A DNA stretch of 64,000 nt from Myxococcaceae bacterium. GTDB lineage: Bacteria; Myxococcota; Myxococcia; Myxococcales; Myxococcaceae. The DNA is taken from assembly GCA_017881265.1 (NCBI GenBank), contig JADGRA010000023.1, forward strand, positions 114,227 through 178,226, given 5' to 3'. The notes under the pieces are model-generated. The model had not been told where the DNA came from, searched no databases, and was given only the letters and a program-made list of their open reading frames with translations. Made by a program: the position numbers and the translations under genes. Below are positions 35,881 to 44,427 of this stretch, one piece after another. Each line of letters starts with the position of its first letter. Positions within the stretch are counted from its first letter, which is position 1.

Positions 35881-37371
35881 ATGGCCGCGGATTGGGACAA
35901 ACAGGCCGGGAGGCCCAGTGGTGGCAGCCGGCCCGGCCTCGCCCAGGGCGGCAGGACGCCCGCCTCGATTTCTTCATCGACCGCACCCATTCCGTTGAAT
36001 AGCGCCATCACCCAACCCCCCACACCCGGCGGCACCACCCTGGACGTGGGGGAGCGGCTCGCCAACCGCTTCACCATCATCCGCTTCATTGCCCGGGGAG
36101 GCATGGGAGCGGTGTACGAGGCGGAAGACACGGTGCTGCGCACCCGGGTGGCGGTGAAAACCATCCTCCCGGAGTTCGCCGCCGACCCCACCGCGATGGA
36201 GCGCTTCCGGCGCGAGGTCCTTTTGGCGCGGCGCGTCACACACTTCAACATCTGCCGGATGTTCGAGTTGTACGAGGCGGTGGATGCCCGGGGCGAGCGG
36301 CTCAACTTCCTCACCATGGAGCTGCTGTTGGGGGAGACGCTGGCGCAGCGGCTCACCCGGACTGGGCCGATGGCCAGCTATGAGCTCTTCGTCCTACTCC
36401 GGCAGATGGCCGAAGGCCTGGAGGCGATGCACGTCCAGGACGTCATCCACCGGGACTTCAAGCCGGCCAACGTCTTTCTCATGCAGCGCGCCCCGGACAC
36501 CCCAGGCCACCAGGGGAATTCGGCGATGCGCGCCGTCATCACGGACTTCGGCATTGCCCGGGCGCTGCACCACGGCGGGCGCGAGCAGGACGCCTCCGTC
36601 ACCAGCCGCGTGGGCTTCATCGGGACGCCGGCGTACATGGCCCCCGAGCAGTTGACCGGTGGGGCCCTGTCGCCGGCGACGGACATCTACGCGCTGGGCG
36701 TGCTGTTGTACGAGGCGCTCACCGGCACCGTCCCCTTCTCCGGCGAGACGGCGCTGGAGGCGGCGATGAAACGGCTACACCAGGCGCCGCCGGTGCCGTC
36801 GGTGCTGGTGAAGAACCTCGACGCACGCTGGGATGCGACCATCCTCCGGTGCCTCGAGCGGGAACCCAAGAAGCGCTTCCGGTCGGTGCTCGACGTCGTG
36901 CGCGCCGTCGGACAGACAACCGTCGACCCGCGTCAGGCGGTGGCCGTCTTGGGCTTCCGGAACCTGGCGGGACGCGTGGACAGCGGGTGGCTATCCACGG
37001 CGCTGGTGGAGATGATGACGCGGGAGTTTCAGGAAGCCAGCCAGACGCTGCGGACGCTGCCGGCCGAGGAGGTGACGCGGGCCCAGCGCGCGCTGTCGCT
37101 CGGCGCCCAGGACACGCTGCCGCGCGAGACGCTGGAACACGTGCGGGATGTCACCGGGGCGCAGCTGGCCGTTCTCGGCTCCTACCTCTGCCTGGGCACC
37201 GCGGCCTCCAGCTCGCTGCGCATGGCCTTCCGCGTCCAGGACACTTCCTCGGGGGACGTCGTCGCCGTGTGGGCGGAGAAGGGCACCGTCGGCGACCTCC
37301 AGGAGATGGTGTCGCGTGCTGGACGGGAGCTCCGCGCGAGCCTCGCCGGCGCGCCAGCCGCGCCCGGCTAG
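35881..37371 (+). CDS. Hanks-type Ser/Thr protein kinase with C-terminal FlgO/TolB-like domain
   Basis: Encodes 496 residues; GGGAGCAG lies upstream of ATG 35881. A disordered Ser/Pro-rich head (1-55) precedes a full kinase domain: glycine loop ARGGMGAVYE, Lys93, catalytic HRDFKPAN with Asp192, DFG with Asp222 and GTPAYMAPEQ. From about 350 (VAVLGFRNLAGRVDSGWLS, then ALVEMMTREF) the protein has a CsgG/FlgO/TolB-amino-terminal-like fold in place of sensor repeats. No membrane helix is seen. It is convergent with the cyclase-homology gene, only three bases apart. Confidence 0.9.
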   Translation: MAADWDKQAGRPSGGSRPGLAQGGRTPASISSSTAPIPLNSAITQPPTPGGTTLDVGERLANRFTIIRFIARGGMGAVYEAEDTVLRTRVAVKTILPEFAADPTAMERFRREVLLARRVTHFNICRMFELYEAVDARGERLNFLTMELLLGETLAQRLTRTGPMASYELFVLLRQMAEGLEAMHVQDVIHRDFKPANVFLMQRAPDTPGHQGNSAMRAVITDFGIARALHHGGREQDASVTSRVGFIGTPAYMAPEQLTGGALSPATDIYALGVLLYEALTGTVPFSGETALEAAMKRLHQAPPVPSVLVKNLDARWDATILRCLEREPKKRFRSVLDVVRAVGQTTVDPRQAVAVLGFRNLAGRVDSGWLSTALVEMMTREFQEASQTLRTLPAEEVTRAQRALSLGAQDTLPRETLEHVRDVTGAQLAVLGSYLCLGTAASSSLRMAFRVQDTSSGDVVAVWAEKGTVGDLQEMVSRAGRELRASLAGAPAAPG

Positions 37372-37374
37372 GCT

Positions 37375-38814
37375 TCAGCGCTGGCCGTGCGAAGCCAGAA
37401 AGCGCTCGCGCTCGGGGCCCTCAGGCAGTTCCTCGGCCAGCGCCGCGTACAACTCATCCGCACTGCGGGCGCTCTTGGCCGCCCGGCGCACCAGGGCGCG
37501 GGCCATCGGTCCCACCGCCCGCACCAGGCTCTGCTCGGCCTGCTGCAGGACGTCCTCCTCCAGGAAGGCGGTCGCCGCCAGGGGCTGGGTACCGCCGACG
37601 GCCTGCGTGGCCCGGGTCGGCCCGCGCTTCGCGGCCGACTTGGAGGCCGCGGGCGGGGCGGCCGCTGTGGCCCCACCGGCGCGCACCGCCTTGTTGTTCG
37701 GCAACATGGTGAGCGTCTTGAGGAACGTCTTTCGCGATTCGCCATCGGCAATCGAGTTGGCCAGCTTCTTCGAGGCGGCGACGAGGTCCGGAGCCTCGTG
37801 CGCCACCCGCTCCACCAGGACCTTGGCGATGGGACCGACGTGGGGGGCGAGGGCCGCCTCCAGCCGGGCGCGCTCCTCCAGGTTCAGGCGGCCCGGCGCG
37901 GCCGGCGCGGCCGCCGGTGCGGGCGGCGAGCTCATGCGGGCCGAGGGAATCCACTTCCGGGCAAAGGCGAGAAATGCCACGCGGTCCGACTCGTCCGTGA
38001 TGGCATCGGCGAGCAGGTCGCAGAGGGCCCGGGGGTCCCCCGTCTTCTGCACGGAACGCTTGACGAGAACCGGGGCCAGCGGCCCCATCGCCTTGGCCAC
38101 GGCGCCCGACAGCTCCGTCAGGGCCTCCCGCCGCCAGCCCGCTCCACTGGGCGTGGGCGAGGCGGCTGCGGCAGGTGCTGCCAGGAGGGGCTCGGCGGCG
38201 GGGACGGCCGGCGGCGGCGGGACAGCGCCCGCTGGAGGGGTGGCGCCGGCTGGCCAGGTCATGTCGGCCGCGGCCGGGGCCCCCCCCACCGGCGCGAGTT
38301 CAAAGAAGTCCAGTTCCCGGGCGCCCGGGCGGCGGCCGCCCCGGTGGTGAAACAATTCCCGGTACTCGTCGGAGAGGCTGGAGACCAACTCGAAGAAGGA
38401 GCGCGAGGCGAGGATTTGCGAGGGGCTGGCGAAGGGCAGCAGGGCTTCTGCCCCATGCAGCCCCTCCCCCAGAAGCTGGGTGTGCCCGGGCCCTTCCTCG
38501 ACCACCTTGACGGGGCCGAGGTTGACGCCCAGGCGCACCTGGAGCTCGGGGAAGTTGCCCACCTCCTGCTGAAGGCTGTCCCGGATGCCGATGGCGACGA
38601 AGATGGCGTCTTCCGGGTCGCCCGGGAAGCACATGACCGCCCCTTGCCCTGTGTCCAGGAGGAGCCGTTCGGTGTCCGCCAGGTGCCCGACGGTGCGAGA
38701 CACCACGTCGCGGACGCGTTGCTGAAGCTCCGGGGCGGGGGAGGCGGTGGCGGCCTCGCCCAGGTCCAGGAACACGACCGTGCCCACAAAGGTCCTGTTC
38801 CCTTGCGTCTTCAT
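37375..38814 (-). CDS. Degenerate class III cyclase-homology protein with three C-terminal repeats
   Basis: Encodes 479 residues. Residues 8-175 follow the class III cyclase fold (VVFLDLG, GQGAVMCFPG, VRLGVNLGPVKVV, LLGEGLHGAEALLPFA), but key residues differ: the second metal Asp is Gln57, and the IGDAVN-type segment reads LGEGLH, without the usual Asn and Arg, so cyclase activity is unlikely. A Pro/Ala linker (177-225) leads to three repeats (about 231-286, 316-366, 421-475) with the core GP[LIM]A..LV.R. Last gene of a three-gene operon with the haem sensor. Confidence 0.8.
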   Translation of the reverse strand: MKTQGNRTFVGTVVFLDLGEAATASPAPELQQRVRDVVSRTVGHLADTERLLLDTGQGAVMCFPGDPEDAIFVAIGIRDSLQQEVGNFPELQVRLGVNLGPVKVVEEGPGHTQLLGEGLHGAEALLPFASPSQILASRSFFELVSSLSDEYRELFHHRGGRRPGARELDFFELAPVGGAPAAADMTWPAGATPPAGAVPPPPAVPAAEPLLAAPAAAASPTPSGAGWRREALTELSGAVAKAMGPLAPVLVKRSVQKTGDPRALCDLLADAITDESDRVAFLAFARKWIPSARMSSPPAPAAAPAAPGRLNLEERARLEAALAPHVGPIAKVLVERVAHEAPDLVAASKKLANSIADGESRKTFLKTLTMLPNNKAVRAGGATAAAPPAASKSAAKRGPTRATQAVGGTQPLAATAFLEEDVLQQAEQSLVRAVGPMARALVRRAAKSARSADELYAALAEELPEGPERERFLASHGQR

Positions 38815-38845
38815 CCAGCCGCTCTCGCGTCGCCTCCCGAGGATG

Positions 38846-39715
38846 TCATTCGAGCAGCTTCATCGCCTTTTCCAAGCTGCGGCGGAGGCGGTTGAACGAC
38901 ATGGCGAGCACGCCAATCTCGTCCTTGCTGGTGACAGCAAACTCGGGAATCTGCAGGTTGCCGGTGCTGACCTCGTCGGCCGCTCGGGACATGCGGACGA
39001 TGGGGCGAATCACCATCACCGACAGGGTGATGTTGAGCACGACGAAGGCCAGGAGGAACACCGCCAGAAGGGAGGTCATGAAGGTGCGAAAGGCAGCGTC
39101 GGCCTTGGCCAGGGGCACGGCCATCGGGACCGAGATGATTTGCGCGCCAATTATCTCGTGGTGCTTCCATCCGAAGCCATTGGCCGGGCCGTACAGTTGA
39201 ATCATCGACTTGGGCGCTGCATCCACCGTGCTGTGGCAGACCAGGCACTTCTCGTTGGTGATTTTGATGGGCCGGGCCCGAAAGAGTGACGGGCCGCCCG
39301 TGGTTTCACGGACTCCGCCGAGTTCCTTGACGTCCGCGTTGTTGCGGAACTGGTTGACCAGGTCTGCCTCCCATTCGACGGTCTTGTCGCGGGGGTTGGT
39401 GGGGTTGAGGGTCGCTTCTTTGTAAGTGTACTCGGGGTACGTCTTGCGCAAATTGTTGAACACCTCGGTGGCGGCGTACGCCGGCACCGACTGTGGGAGA
39501 AAGACCCTCATCAGTTGCAGCTCGAGGTTGGGCTTCACCTGGCCGACCGTGTAGTCGCGCACGGCCATCGCAGACTCCATCATCAGGCTCGCGTTCCGTT
39601 CCACCTCGTCTTGGGCGTTCTGCTGAAGAATGCGCCGGGAAATGTATGCCGAGCAGGCGAGGCCGACGGCAAAGACGGCGACCAACACCAGGTTAAACTT
39701 GAGTCGCAGCCCCAC
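38846..39715 (-). CDS. Periplasmic c-type haem sensor (Tll0287-like/DUF3365) with HAMP domain and no output domain
   Basis: Encodes 289 residues: membrane helix about 9-24, a periplasmic domain with one haem-binding CLVCH at 157-161 and the flanking RARPIKITNEK and SMIQLYGPANGFGW typical of Tll0287-like haem domains, a second helix about 211-236, and a HAMP domain to the end. No kinase, cyclase or methyl-accepting domain follows, so it must act on a separate partner. The next gene (31 bases downstream) encodes the cyclase-homology protein, a plausible target. Probable redox or gas sensing (inference). Confidence 0.88.
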   Translation of the reverse strand: MGLRLKFNLVLVAVFAVGLACSAYISRRILQQNAQDEVERNASLMMESAMAVRDYTVGQVKPNLELQLMRVFLPQSVPAYAATEVFNNLRKTYPEYTYKEATLNPTNPRDKTVEWEADLVNQFRNNADVKELGGVRETTGGPSLFRARPIKITNEKCLVCHSTVDAAPKSMIQLYGPANGFGWKHHEIIGAQIISVPMAVPLAKADAAFRTFMTSLLAVFLLAFVVLNITLSVMVIRPIVRMSRAADEVSTGNLQIPEFAVTSKDEIGVLAMSFNRLRRSLEKAMKLLE

Positions 39716-39726
39716 GGTGCTCTCCT

Positions 39727-40215
39727 TTATTGGCAGGTGCCGACCATCTCGTCGTAGGCCTTGGTGAATCCGATGAGACTAAAAACAGCATCATGCGTGC
39801 CGGTGACCGGCCATGTCGGCCAGAACCGAAGCTGCGCGCGGGCGCTCAGCCCTGCCTTGAAGCGCGGGATGAGGGTCGGCGCCGAGGCGTCAAACACCGC
39901 CGTCTTGTCCCCCGCGAGCTTGTCCGCCTTGACGAAGGGGTCCTTGTCAACCTGGATGCCGATATCCCCGGCTCCGAAGTCCAAGCTGGATTCGCTGACA
40001 ATCTGCACACCACCCGCGGCAGTCACGACGAGCTGCGCCGTGACGTTCTGGTAGCCGTCGTTGACGGGGGCCTTCTCGGACTCGACCCGACACTTGACGG
40101 TCCCCCCCTCGGTGACGCGCGTCACACGCCAATGGGACACCGGCTCGGGCGGCGCCGCCCCAAGCAACAGCAAGGCGGCAAGCCTAGGTGTCCAGCCAAC
40201 CCTTCCGAATGACAT
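39727..40215 (-). CDS. Exported protein of unknown function, first gene of haem-sensor operon
   Basis: Encodes 162 residues from ATG 40215. An N-terminal signal peptide (PRLAALLLLGAAPPEP) is followed by a beta-rich body (WRVTRVTEGGTVKCRVESE, LSARAQLRFWPTW, HDAVFSLIGFTKAYDEM) with two Cys residues that could form one disulfide. It resembles no family I can name with certainty. The end lies 11 bases before the haem sensor start, so it may be a periplasmic partner of the sensor. Confidence 0.7.
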   Translation of the reverse strand: MSFGRVGWTPRLAALLLLGAAPPEPVSHWRVTRVTEGGTVKCRVESEKAPVNDGYQNVTAQLVVTAAGGVQIVSESSLDFGAGDIGIQVDKDPFVKADKLAGDKTAVFDASAPTLIPRFKAGLSARAQLRFWPTWPVTGTHDAVFSLIGFTKAYDEMVGTCQ

Positions 40216-40523
40216 CGCTTCACCCTGCTCCCATGGCTGTTGGACGACTTCCACCATACGAGGGTCGTACTTTTGAACACAAGACGGATGCGTCCCCCGT
40301 GGAAGGGCGCTGCAGGGCACGCCTTCACCACGCCCGGGGCCGCCGCCTTTGCCCGGGCGCGGCCGCTCGGGAGGGCTAGCGGGCCAGCCGTGGCGGGGCA
40401 TGCCGCTGTGCGGCATGGCCGGAACGGCCGCCTCCCTGGGCCCCGCCGCGGACAGCACAGTTCGGCCAGAAGGCCCCCCGCGGGCTGCGTCGGCCCCGGG
40501 CCGGCATTACCCCTCCGGACACC
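40216..40523. promoter_or_regulatory. Divergent intergenic region of the haem-sensor operon and the tautomerase gene
   Basis: These 308 bases hold the promoters of both transcripts. A short palindrome TACGA-GGG-TCGTA lies at 40257-40269, about 45 bases upstream of the haem-sensor operon start, next to a T4 tract. It is too short to prove an operator. Confidence 0.35.
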
Positions 40524-40907
40524 ATGCCCTTCCAGCGCATCGACGTCTCCATCGCCCGTTCGCCCGAGCTTCGGACCCGCATCGCCGAGGCCGTCCACCG
40601 CGCCCTCGTGGAAACCATCGCCGTCCCCCCGGATGACCGCTTCCAGGTCCTCACCGCCCACCCGCCAGGCGCGCTGGCCTTCGCCCCCAGCTACCTCGGC
40701 ATCCCTCACCAGGACCCAGTGCTGGTGCAGGTGACGCTGAGTCGGGGCCGCACGACGGAACAGAAGCAGGCGCTGTACCGCCGAATGGCCGAGCTGGTGC
40801 ACGAGGCCGGAGTTCCGCCGAATGAGTTGGTGGTCAGTCTCGTCGAGGTCGGCCGCGAGGACTGGTCGTTCGGCGACGGCATCGCCCAGTACGTGCCGGC
40901 GAAGTAA
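40524..40907 (+). CDS. Tautomerase-family protein
   Basis: Encodes 127 residues starting Met-Pro, so the processed protein would carry the N-terminal proline that acts as base in 4-oxalocrotonate-tautomerase-like enzymes. The segments DVSIARSPELRTRIAEAVHR and VQVTLSRGRTTEQKQALYR show the two beta-alpha-beta units of the longer tautomerase subgroup. The substrate is unknown. The molybdopterin oxidoreductase starts 15 bases later, probably in the same operon. Confidence 0.87.
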   Translation: MPFQRIDVSIARSPELRTRIAEAVHRALVETIAVPPDDRFQVLTAHPPGALAFAPSYLGIPHQDPVLVQVTLSRGRTTEQKQALYRRMAELVHEAGVPPNELVVSLVEVGREDWSFGDGIAQYVPAK

Positions 40908-40922
40908 CCTGCCCCAGGGTCC

Positions 40923-43058
40923 ATGCCTCTCCACCACCGCACCTGTTCGCTCTGCGAGGCCATGTGCGGGCTGACGCTGGAGGTGGAAGCCGGGCGCATC
41001 CTCTCCATCCGCGGGGACAAGGAGGACCCGCTGAGCCGGGGCTTCCTCTGCCCCAAGGCAACGGCGCTGCAGGACATCCACGAGGACCCGGACCGCCTGC
41101 GCTTCCCTGTCCGCCGCACCGCCGACGGCTGGCAGCGCGTCTCCTGGAAGCAGGCGCTGGACGAGACGGCGGAGCGGCTGTTGCGCCTTCAGGCGGAACA
41201 CGGGGCAGACGCCGTGGCCGCGTACGTGGGCAACCCCACCGTCCACAACCTGGGGACGCTGCTTTTGGGCGTGCCCTTCGTGAAGGCCCTGGGGACGCAC
41301 AACCGCTTCTCGGCTACCAGCGTCGACCAGCTGCCTCACCATCTGGCGGCACTCCTCATGTTCGGCCACCAGCTGCTGCTGCCCATCCCGGACGTGGACC
41401 GGACGGCCTTCCTCCTCGTCCTGGGTGCCAACCCGGCCGTCTCCAACGGCAGCCTGATGACGGCCCCGGGCATGCCCCTGCGTCTCAAGGCCCTCAAGGC
41501 GCGGGGAGGCAGGCTGGTGGTGGTGGACCCCCGGCGGACGGAGACGGCCGAGCTGGCGGACACCCACCTCTTCATCCGTCCGGGCACGGATGCCCTGCTG
41601 CTGTTGGCCATGCTTCACACCCTCTTCGCCGAGAGGCGTGTGCAGCCGGGGCCGCTGGCCTCCTTCGTGGACGGCCTCGACGTGGTGGAACAGCTGGTGC
41701 GGGCTTTCCCGCCCGAGGTGGCCGCCGGGCCCACGGGCGTGGGTGCCGACAGCATCCGCACGCTGGCGCGGGACTTCGCGGCTGCGACCTCGGCCGTGGC
41801 CTACGGGCGGGTCGGCCTGTCGACCCAGGAATTCGGGGGTCTCTCTCAGTGGCTCCTCAACGTCCTCAACACCGTCACCGGGAACCTGGACCGCGCCGGC
41901 GGGGTCATGTTCACCCGGCCGGCCCTGGACATCATCGCCTCCGGCAGTAGCCGGGGGCACTTCGCGCGCCGCCGCTCACGGGTGCGGCAGCTGCCGGAGT
42001 TTGGCGGCGAGTACCCGGCATCGGCGATGGCGGAGGAGATTCTCACCCCGGGGCCGGGCCGCATCCGCGCGCTGGTGACGGTGGCGGGAAACCCGGTGCT
42101 GTCCACGCCCAACGGCGCACAGCTCGACCGGGCCTTGGCCTCGCTCGACTTCATGGTGTCCGTCGACTTCTACGTCAACGAGACCACGCGCCATGCGCAC
42201 CTGATTCTTCCCCCCACCTCACCGCTCGAGCACGACCACTACGACGTCGTCTTTCACCTGCTGGCCGTGCGCAACACGGCCAAGTACTCGCCCGCCCTGT
42301 TTCAGCCGCCCCCCGGCGCGCTCCAGGACTGGGAGATTTTCAATGGCCTGACGGCCCGGCTGGCGCGGCGACACAGGCTGGGCTGGCTGCGCTCAGTTGC
42401 GCGGGGCCTGGCCCTTCGCCTGGCGCCGCCCCGACGGCTGCTCGACTTCGGCCTGCGCTTCGGACCGCATGGCCGCCGGTCGCCGCACCGGCTGTCGCTG
42501 CGCGCCTTGGAAGCCGCCCCGCACGGCGTCGACCTGGGGCCGTTGGAGCCGTGCTTGCCCGGCCGGCTCGGCACCCCGGACAAGCGCATCCGCCTGGCAC
42601 CGGAGCTGCTGCTGGCGGACGTGAAGCGCCTGCGGTCAAGGCTTCTGGACCAGCCCGCGGCCGTGGGCGGGGCGCTTCAGCTGGTGGGACGGCGCCAGCT
42701 GCGAAGCAACAACTCCTGGATGCACAACTCCATCCGCCTGGTGAAGGGCCCGGCCCGGTGCACGCTGCTGATGAACCCTGCGGACGCCGCCGCGCGCGGC
42801 CTCTCGCACGGGGAGGCGGTGGTGGTGGAGTCGCGGGTGGGGGCCATTCCCCTGCCGCTCGAGGTCAGCGAGGAGATGATGGCCGGCACGGTGAGCATCC
42901 CGCACGGCTGGGGGCACGCCCGCCCGGGCGTGCGGGCGCAGGTGGCGGTGGCGCACCCCGGCGCCAGCATCAACGACGTCACCGATGAATTGGCTGTCGA
43001 CGCCCTCACCGGGGGCGCCGCCTTCAGCGGCGTCCCGGTGCACGTGCGTCGCGCCTGA
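40923..43058 (+). CDS. Molybdopterin-dependent oxidoreductase (DMSO reductase family)
   Basis: Encodes 711 residues. A [4Fe-4S] site is formed by CSLCEAMCG and the later FLCPKA. Molybdopterin-binding regions are recognisable (LVLGANPAVSNG, LVVVDPRRTETAELAD, LVTVAGNPVLSTPNG, and a C-terminal domain with RQLRSNNSWMHNS and IPHGWGHARPGV). No Tat signal is present, so it is cytoplasmic. No electron-transfer subunits are adjacent. Substrate unknown; formate, assimilatory and cofactor-type enzymes belong to this family. Confidence 0.9.
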   Translation: MPLHHRTCSLCEAMCGLTLEVEAGRILSIRGDKEDPLSRGFLCPKATALQDIHEDPDRLRFPVRRTADGWQRVSWKQALDETAERLLRLQAEHGADAVAAYVGNPTVHNLGTLLLGVPFVKALGTHNRFSATSVDQLPHHLAALLMFGHQLLLPIPDVDRTAFLLVLGANPAVSNGSLMTAPGMPLRLKALKARGGRLVVVDPRRTETAELADTHLFIRPGTDALLLLAMLHTLFAERRVQPGPLASFVDGLDVVEQLVRAFPPEVAAGPTGVGADSIRTLARDFAAATSAVAYGRVGLSTQEFGGLSQWLLNVLNTVTGNLDRAGGVMFTRPALDIIASGSSRGHFARRRSRVRQLPEFGGEYPASAMAEEILTPGPGRIRALVTVAGNPVLSTPNGAQLDRALASLDFMVSVDFYVNETTRHAHLILPPTSPLEHDHYDVVFHLLAVRNTAKYSPALFQPPPGALQDWEIFNGLTARLARRHRLGWLRSVARGLALRLAPPRRLLDFGLRFGPHGRRSPHRLSLRALEAAPHGVDLGPLEPCLPGRLGTPDKRIRLAPELLLADVKRLRSRLLDQPAAVGGALQLVGRRQLRSNNSWMHNSIRLVKGPARCTLLMNPADAAARGLSHGEAVVVESRVGAIPLPLEVSEEMMAGTVSIPHGWGHARPGVRAQVAVAHPGASINDVTDELAVDALTGGAAFSGVPVHVRRA

Positions 43059-43062
43059 CGCC

Positions 43063-44427
43063 CTACCCGAGGAAGCCCAGGTTGGCCGTCGGGTAGCGGC
43101 CAATGTAGGGCAGCACCGTCGGCAAGTCGGCGGCGCTCACCCCGAACCAGGTGGCCAGCGTCGCGGCGTACTGGTCCACGGCGATGGTGGGTACCCAGCG
43201 GCCCTGGCTGGTGAAGTCGTCGGGCCCGCCCAGCTGCAGCGTGGGGAAGGCGCCATACGTCTGCTGGCCCTTCACCGCGCCACCGAGGACGAGGTGGTGG
43301 CTTCCCCAGGCATGGTCCGAGCCGTCCCCGGAGGCGGGCTGGAGCGTCCGGCCGAAGTCGGACAGGGTGAAGGTGGTGACTTGCTGCGAGATGCCCAGCT
43401 GGATGGTGGCCTCGTAGAAGGCCTTCAGCGCCGGGGAGAGGTCGCTGAAGAGCGCGCCCTGGCGGTTGAGCTGGTCGTTGTGCGTGTCGTAGCTGCTCTG
43501 GCTGACGAAGAAGATTTGACGGCCCACCCCCAGCGTCTGCCGTGCCGCAATCATCCTCGCCACCTGCTTCAGCTGAAGCGCGAGGCTGGAGGTGAGGCCG
43601 GCGAAGAGGCCGTCCACCGTGGAACCCGTGCCGGCCAGCACCGGGGCCACCAGCTTGCTGGCCGACAGGGCCGCGGTGGCTTCGGACTGCGTCGCCTGGA
43701 CGATGAGGTTTTGCTCCTGCAGCATGCGGACGTCGGTCATGGCCTGCAGCCGGGCGTTGGAGGCGGCCGAACCATCAAAGCCGGCCAGCCCGAAGCTGCC
43801 GCCCGCCGCGGGCAGCGACAGCGGGCTGGTGCTGGCACCCACCGTGAAGAGCTGGTTCCCGCTGATGGAGATGACGGCGGGAAGGGGACCTTTGCCCAGG
43901 CCATCGGCGATGCGCCCGCCCCAGCCGGTGCGCGAGTACTGGTCGGAGAGGGATGTCTGCCACTGGTGCTGCTGGTCCTGGTGCGACAAAAGGCTGATGG
44001 GCACCGGGACGGAATTCTGGAGAAACTGCTGCTTGGTGGTGGGGGCAAGCAGCGTCCCGACGTTGAAGACCACCCCCAGCGCCCCGTCGTTCCACAGCGT
44101 CTGCACGTCCGGCAGGTTGGGGTGAAGCCCGTAGGCGGCCGTCCCGGATGAAGGGGTGAGCGGGAGCAGCTGGGCCTGGGCCAGGGCCAGGCCCCCGGCG
44201 CCGATGGCGCCGCGGGCCGCGGCGTAGGCGGCGTAGCCCGCGCTGTCGAGCGGCACCACCATGTTGTTGCCATCGTTGCCGCCGAAGAGGAAGACGCAGA
44301 CCAGCGCCTTGTAGTCGGGGGCCGTCTGCGCGAAGGCGCGCCCTTCACCCAGCCGTGAGAAGGAGGCGGCGACGCCGACGGCCCCGAGGGCCTCCAGGAA
44401 GCTTCTTCGTGAGATGCGCATGGTCAC
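43063..44427 (-). CDS. DUF1501-family Tat-exported protein
   Basis: Encodes 454 residues. A twin-arginine signal (RISRRSFLEALGAVG) is followed by YKALVCVFLFGGNDGNNMVV, the start motif of DUF1501, and later LSDFGRTLQPASGDGSDHAW and GAVKGQQTYGAFP. The domain belongs to the alkaline-phosphatase/sulfatase-like fold. It starts at GTG 44427, overlapping the DUF1800 stop by four bases. DUF1800 and DUF1501 genes nearly always occur as such pairs; function unknown. Confidence 0.93.
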   Translation of the reverse strand: MTMRISRRSFLEALGAVGVAASFSRLGEGRAFAQTAPDYKALVCVFLFGGNDGNNMVVPLDSAGYAAYAAARGAIGAGGLALAQAQLLPLTPSSGTAAYGLHPNLPDVQTLWNDGALGVVFNVGTLLAPTTKQQFLQNSVPVPISLLSHQDQQHQWQTSLSDQYSRTGWGGRIADGLGKGPLPAVISISGNQLFTVGASTSPLSLPAAGGSFGLAGFDGSAASNARLQAMTDVRMLQEQNLIVQATQSEATAALSASKLVAPVLAGTGSTVDGLFAGLTSSLALQLKQVARMIAARQTLGVGRQIFFVSQSSYDTHNDQLNRQGALFSDLSPALKAFYEATIQLGISQQVTTFTLSDFGRTLQPASGDGSDHAWGSHHLVLGGAVKGQQTYGAFPTLQLGGPDDFTSQGRWVPTIAVDQYAATLATWFGVSAADLPTVLPYIGRYPTANLGFLG

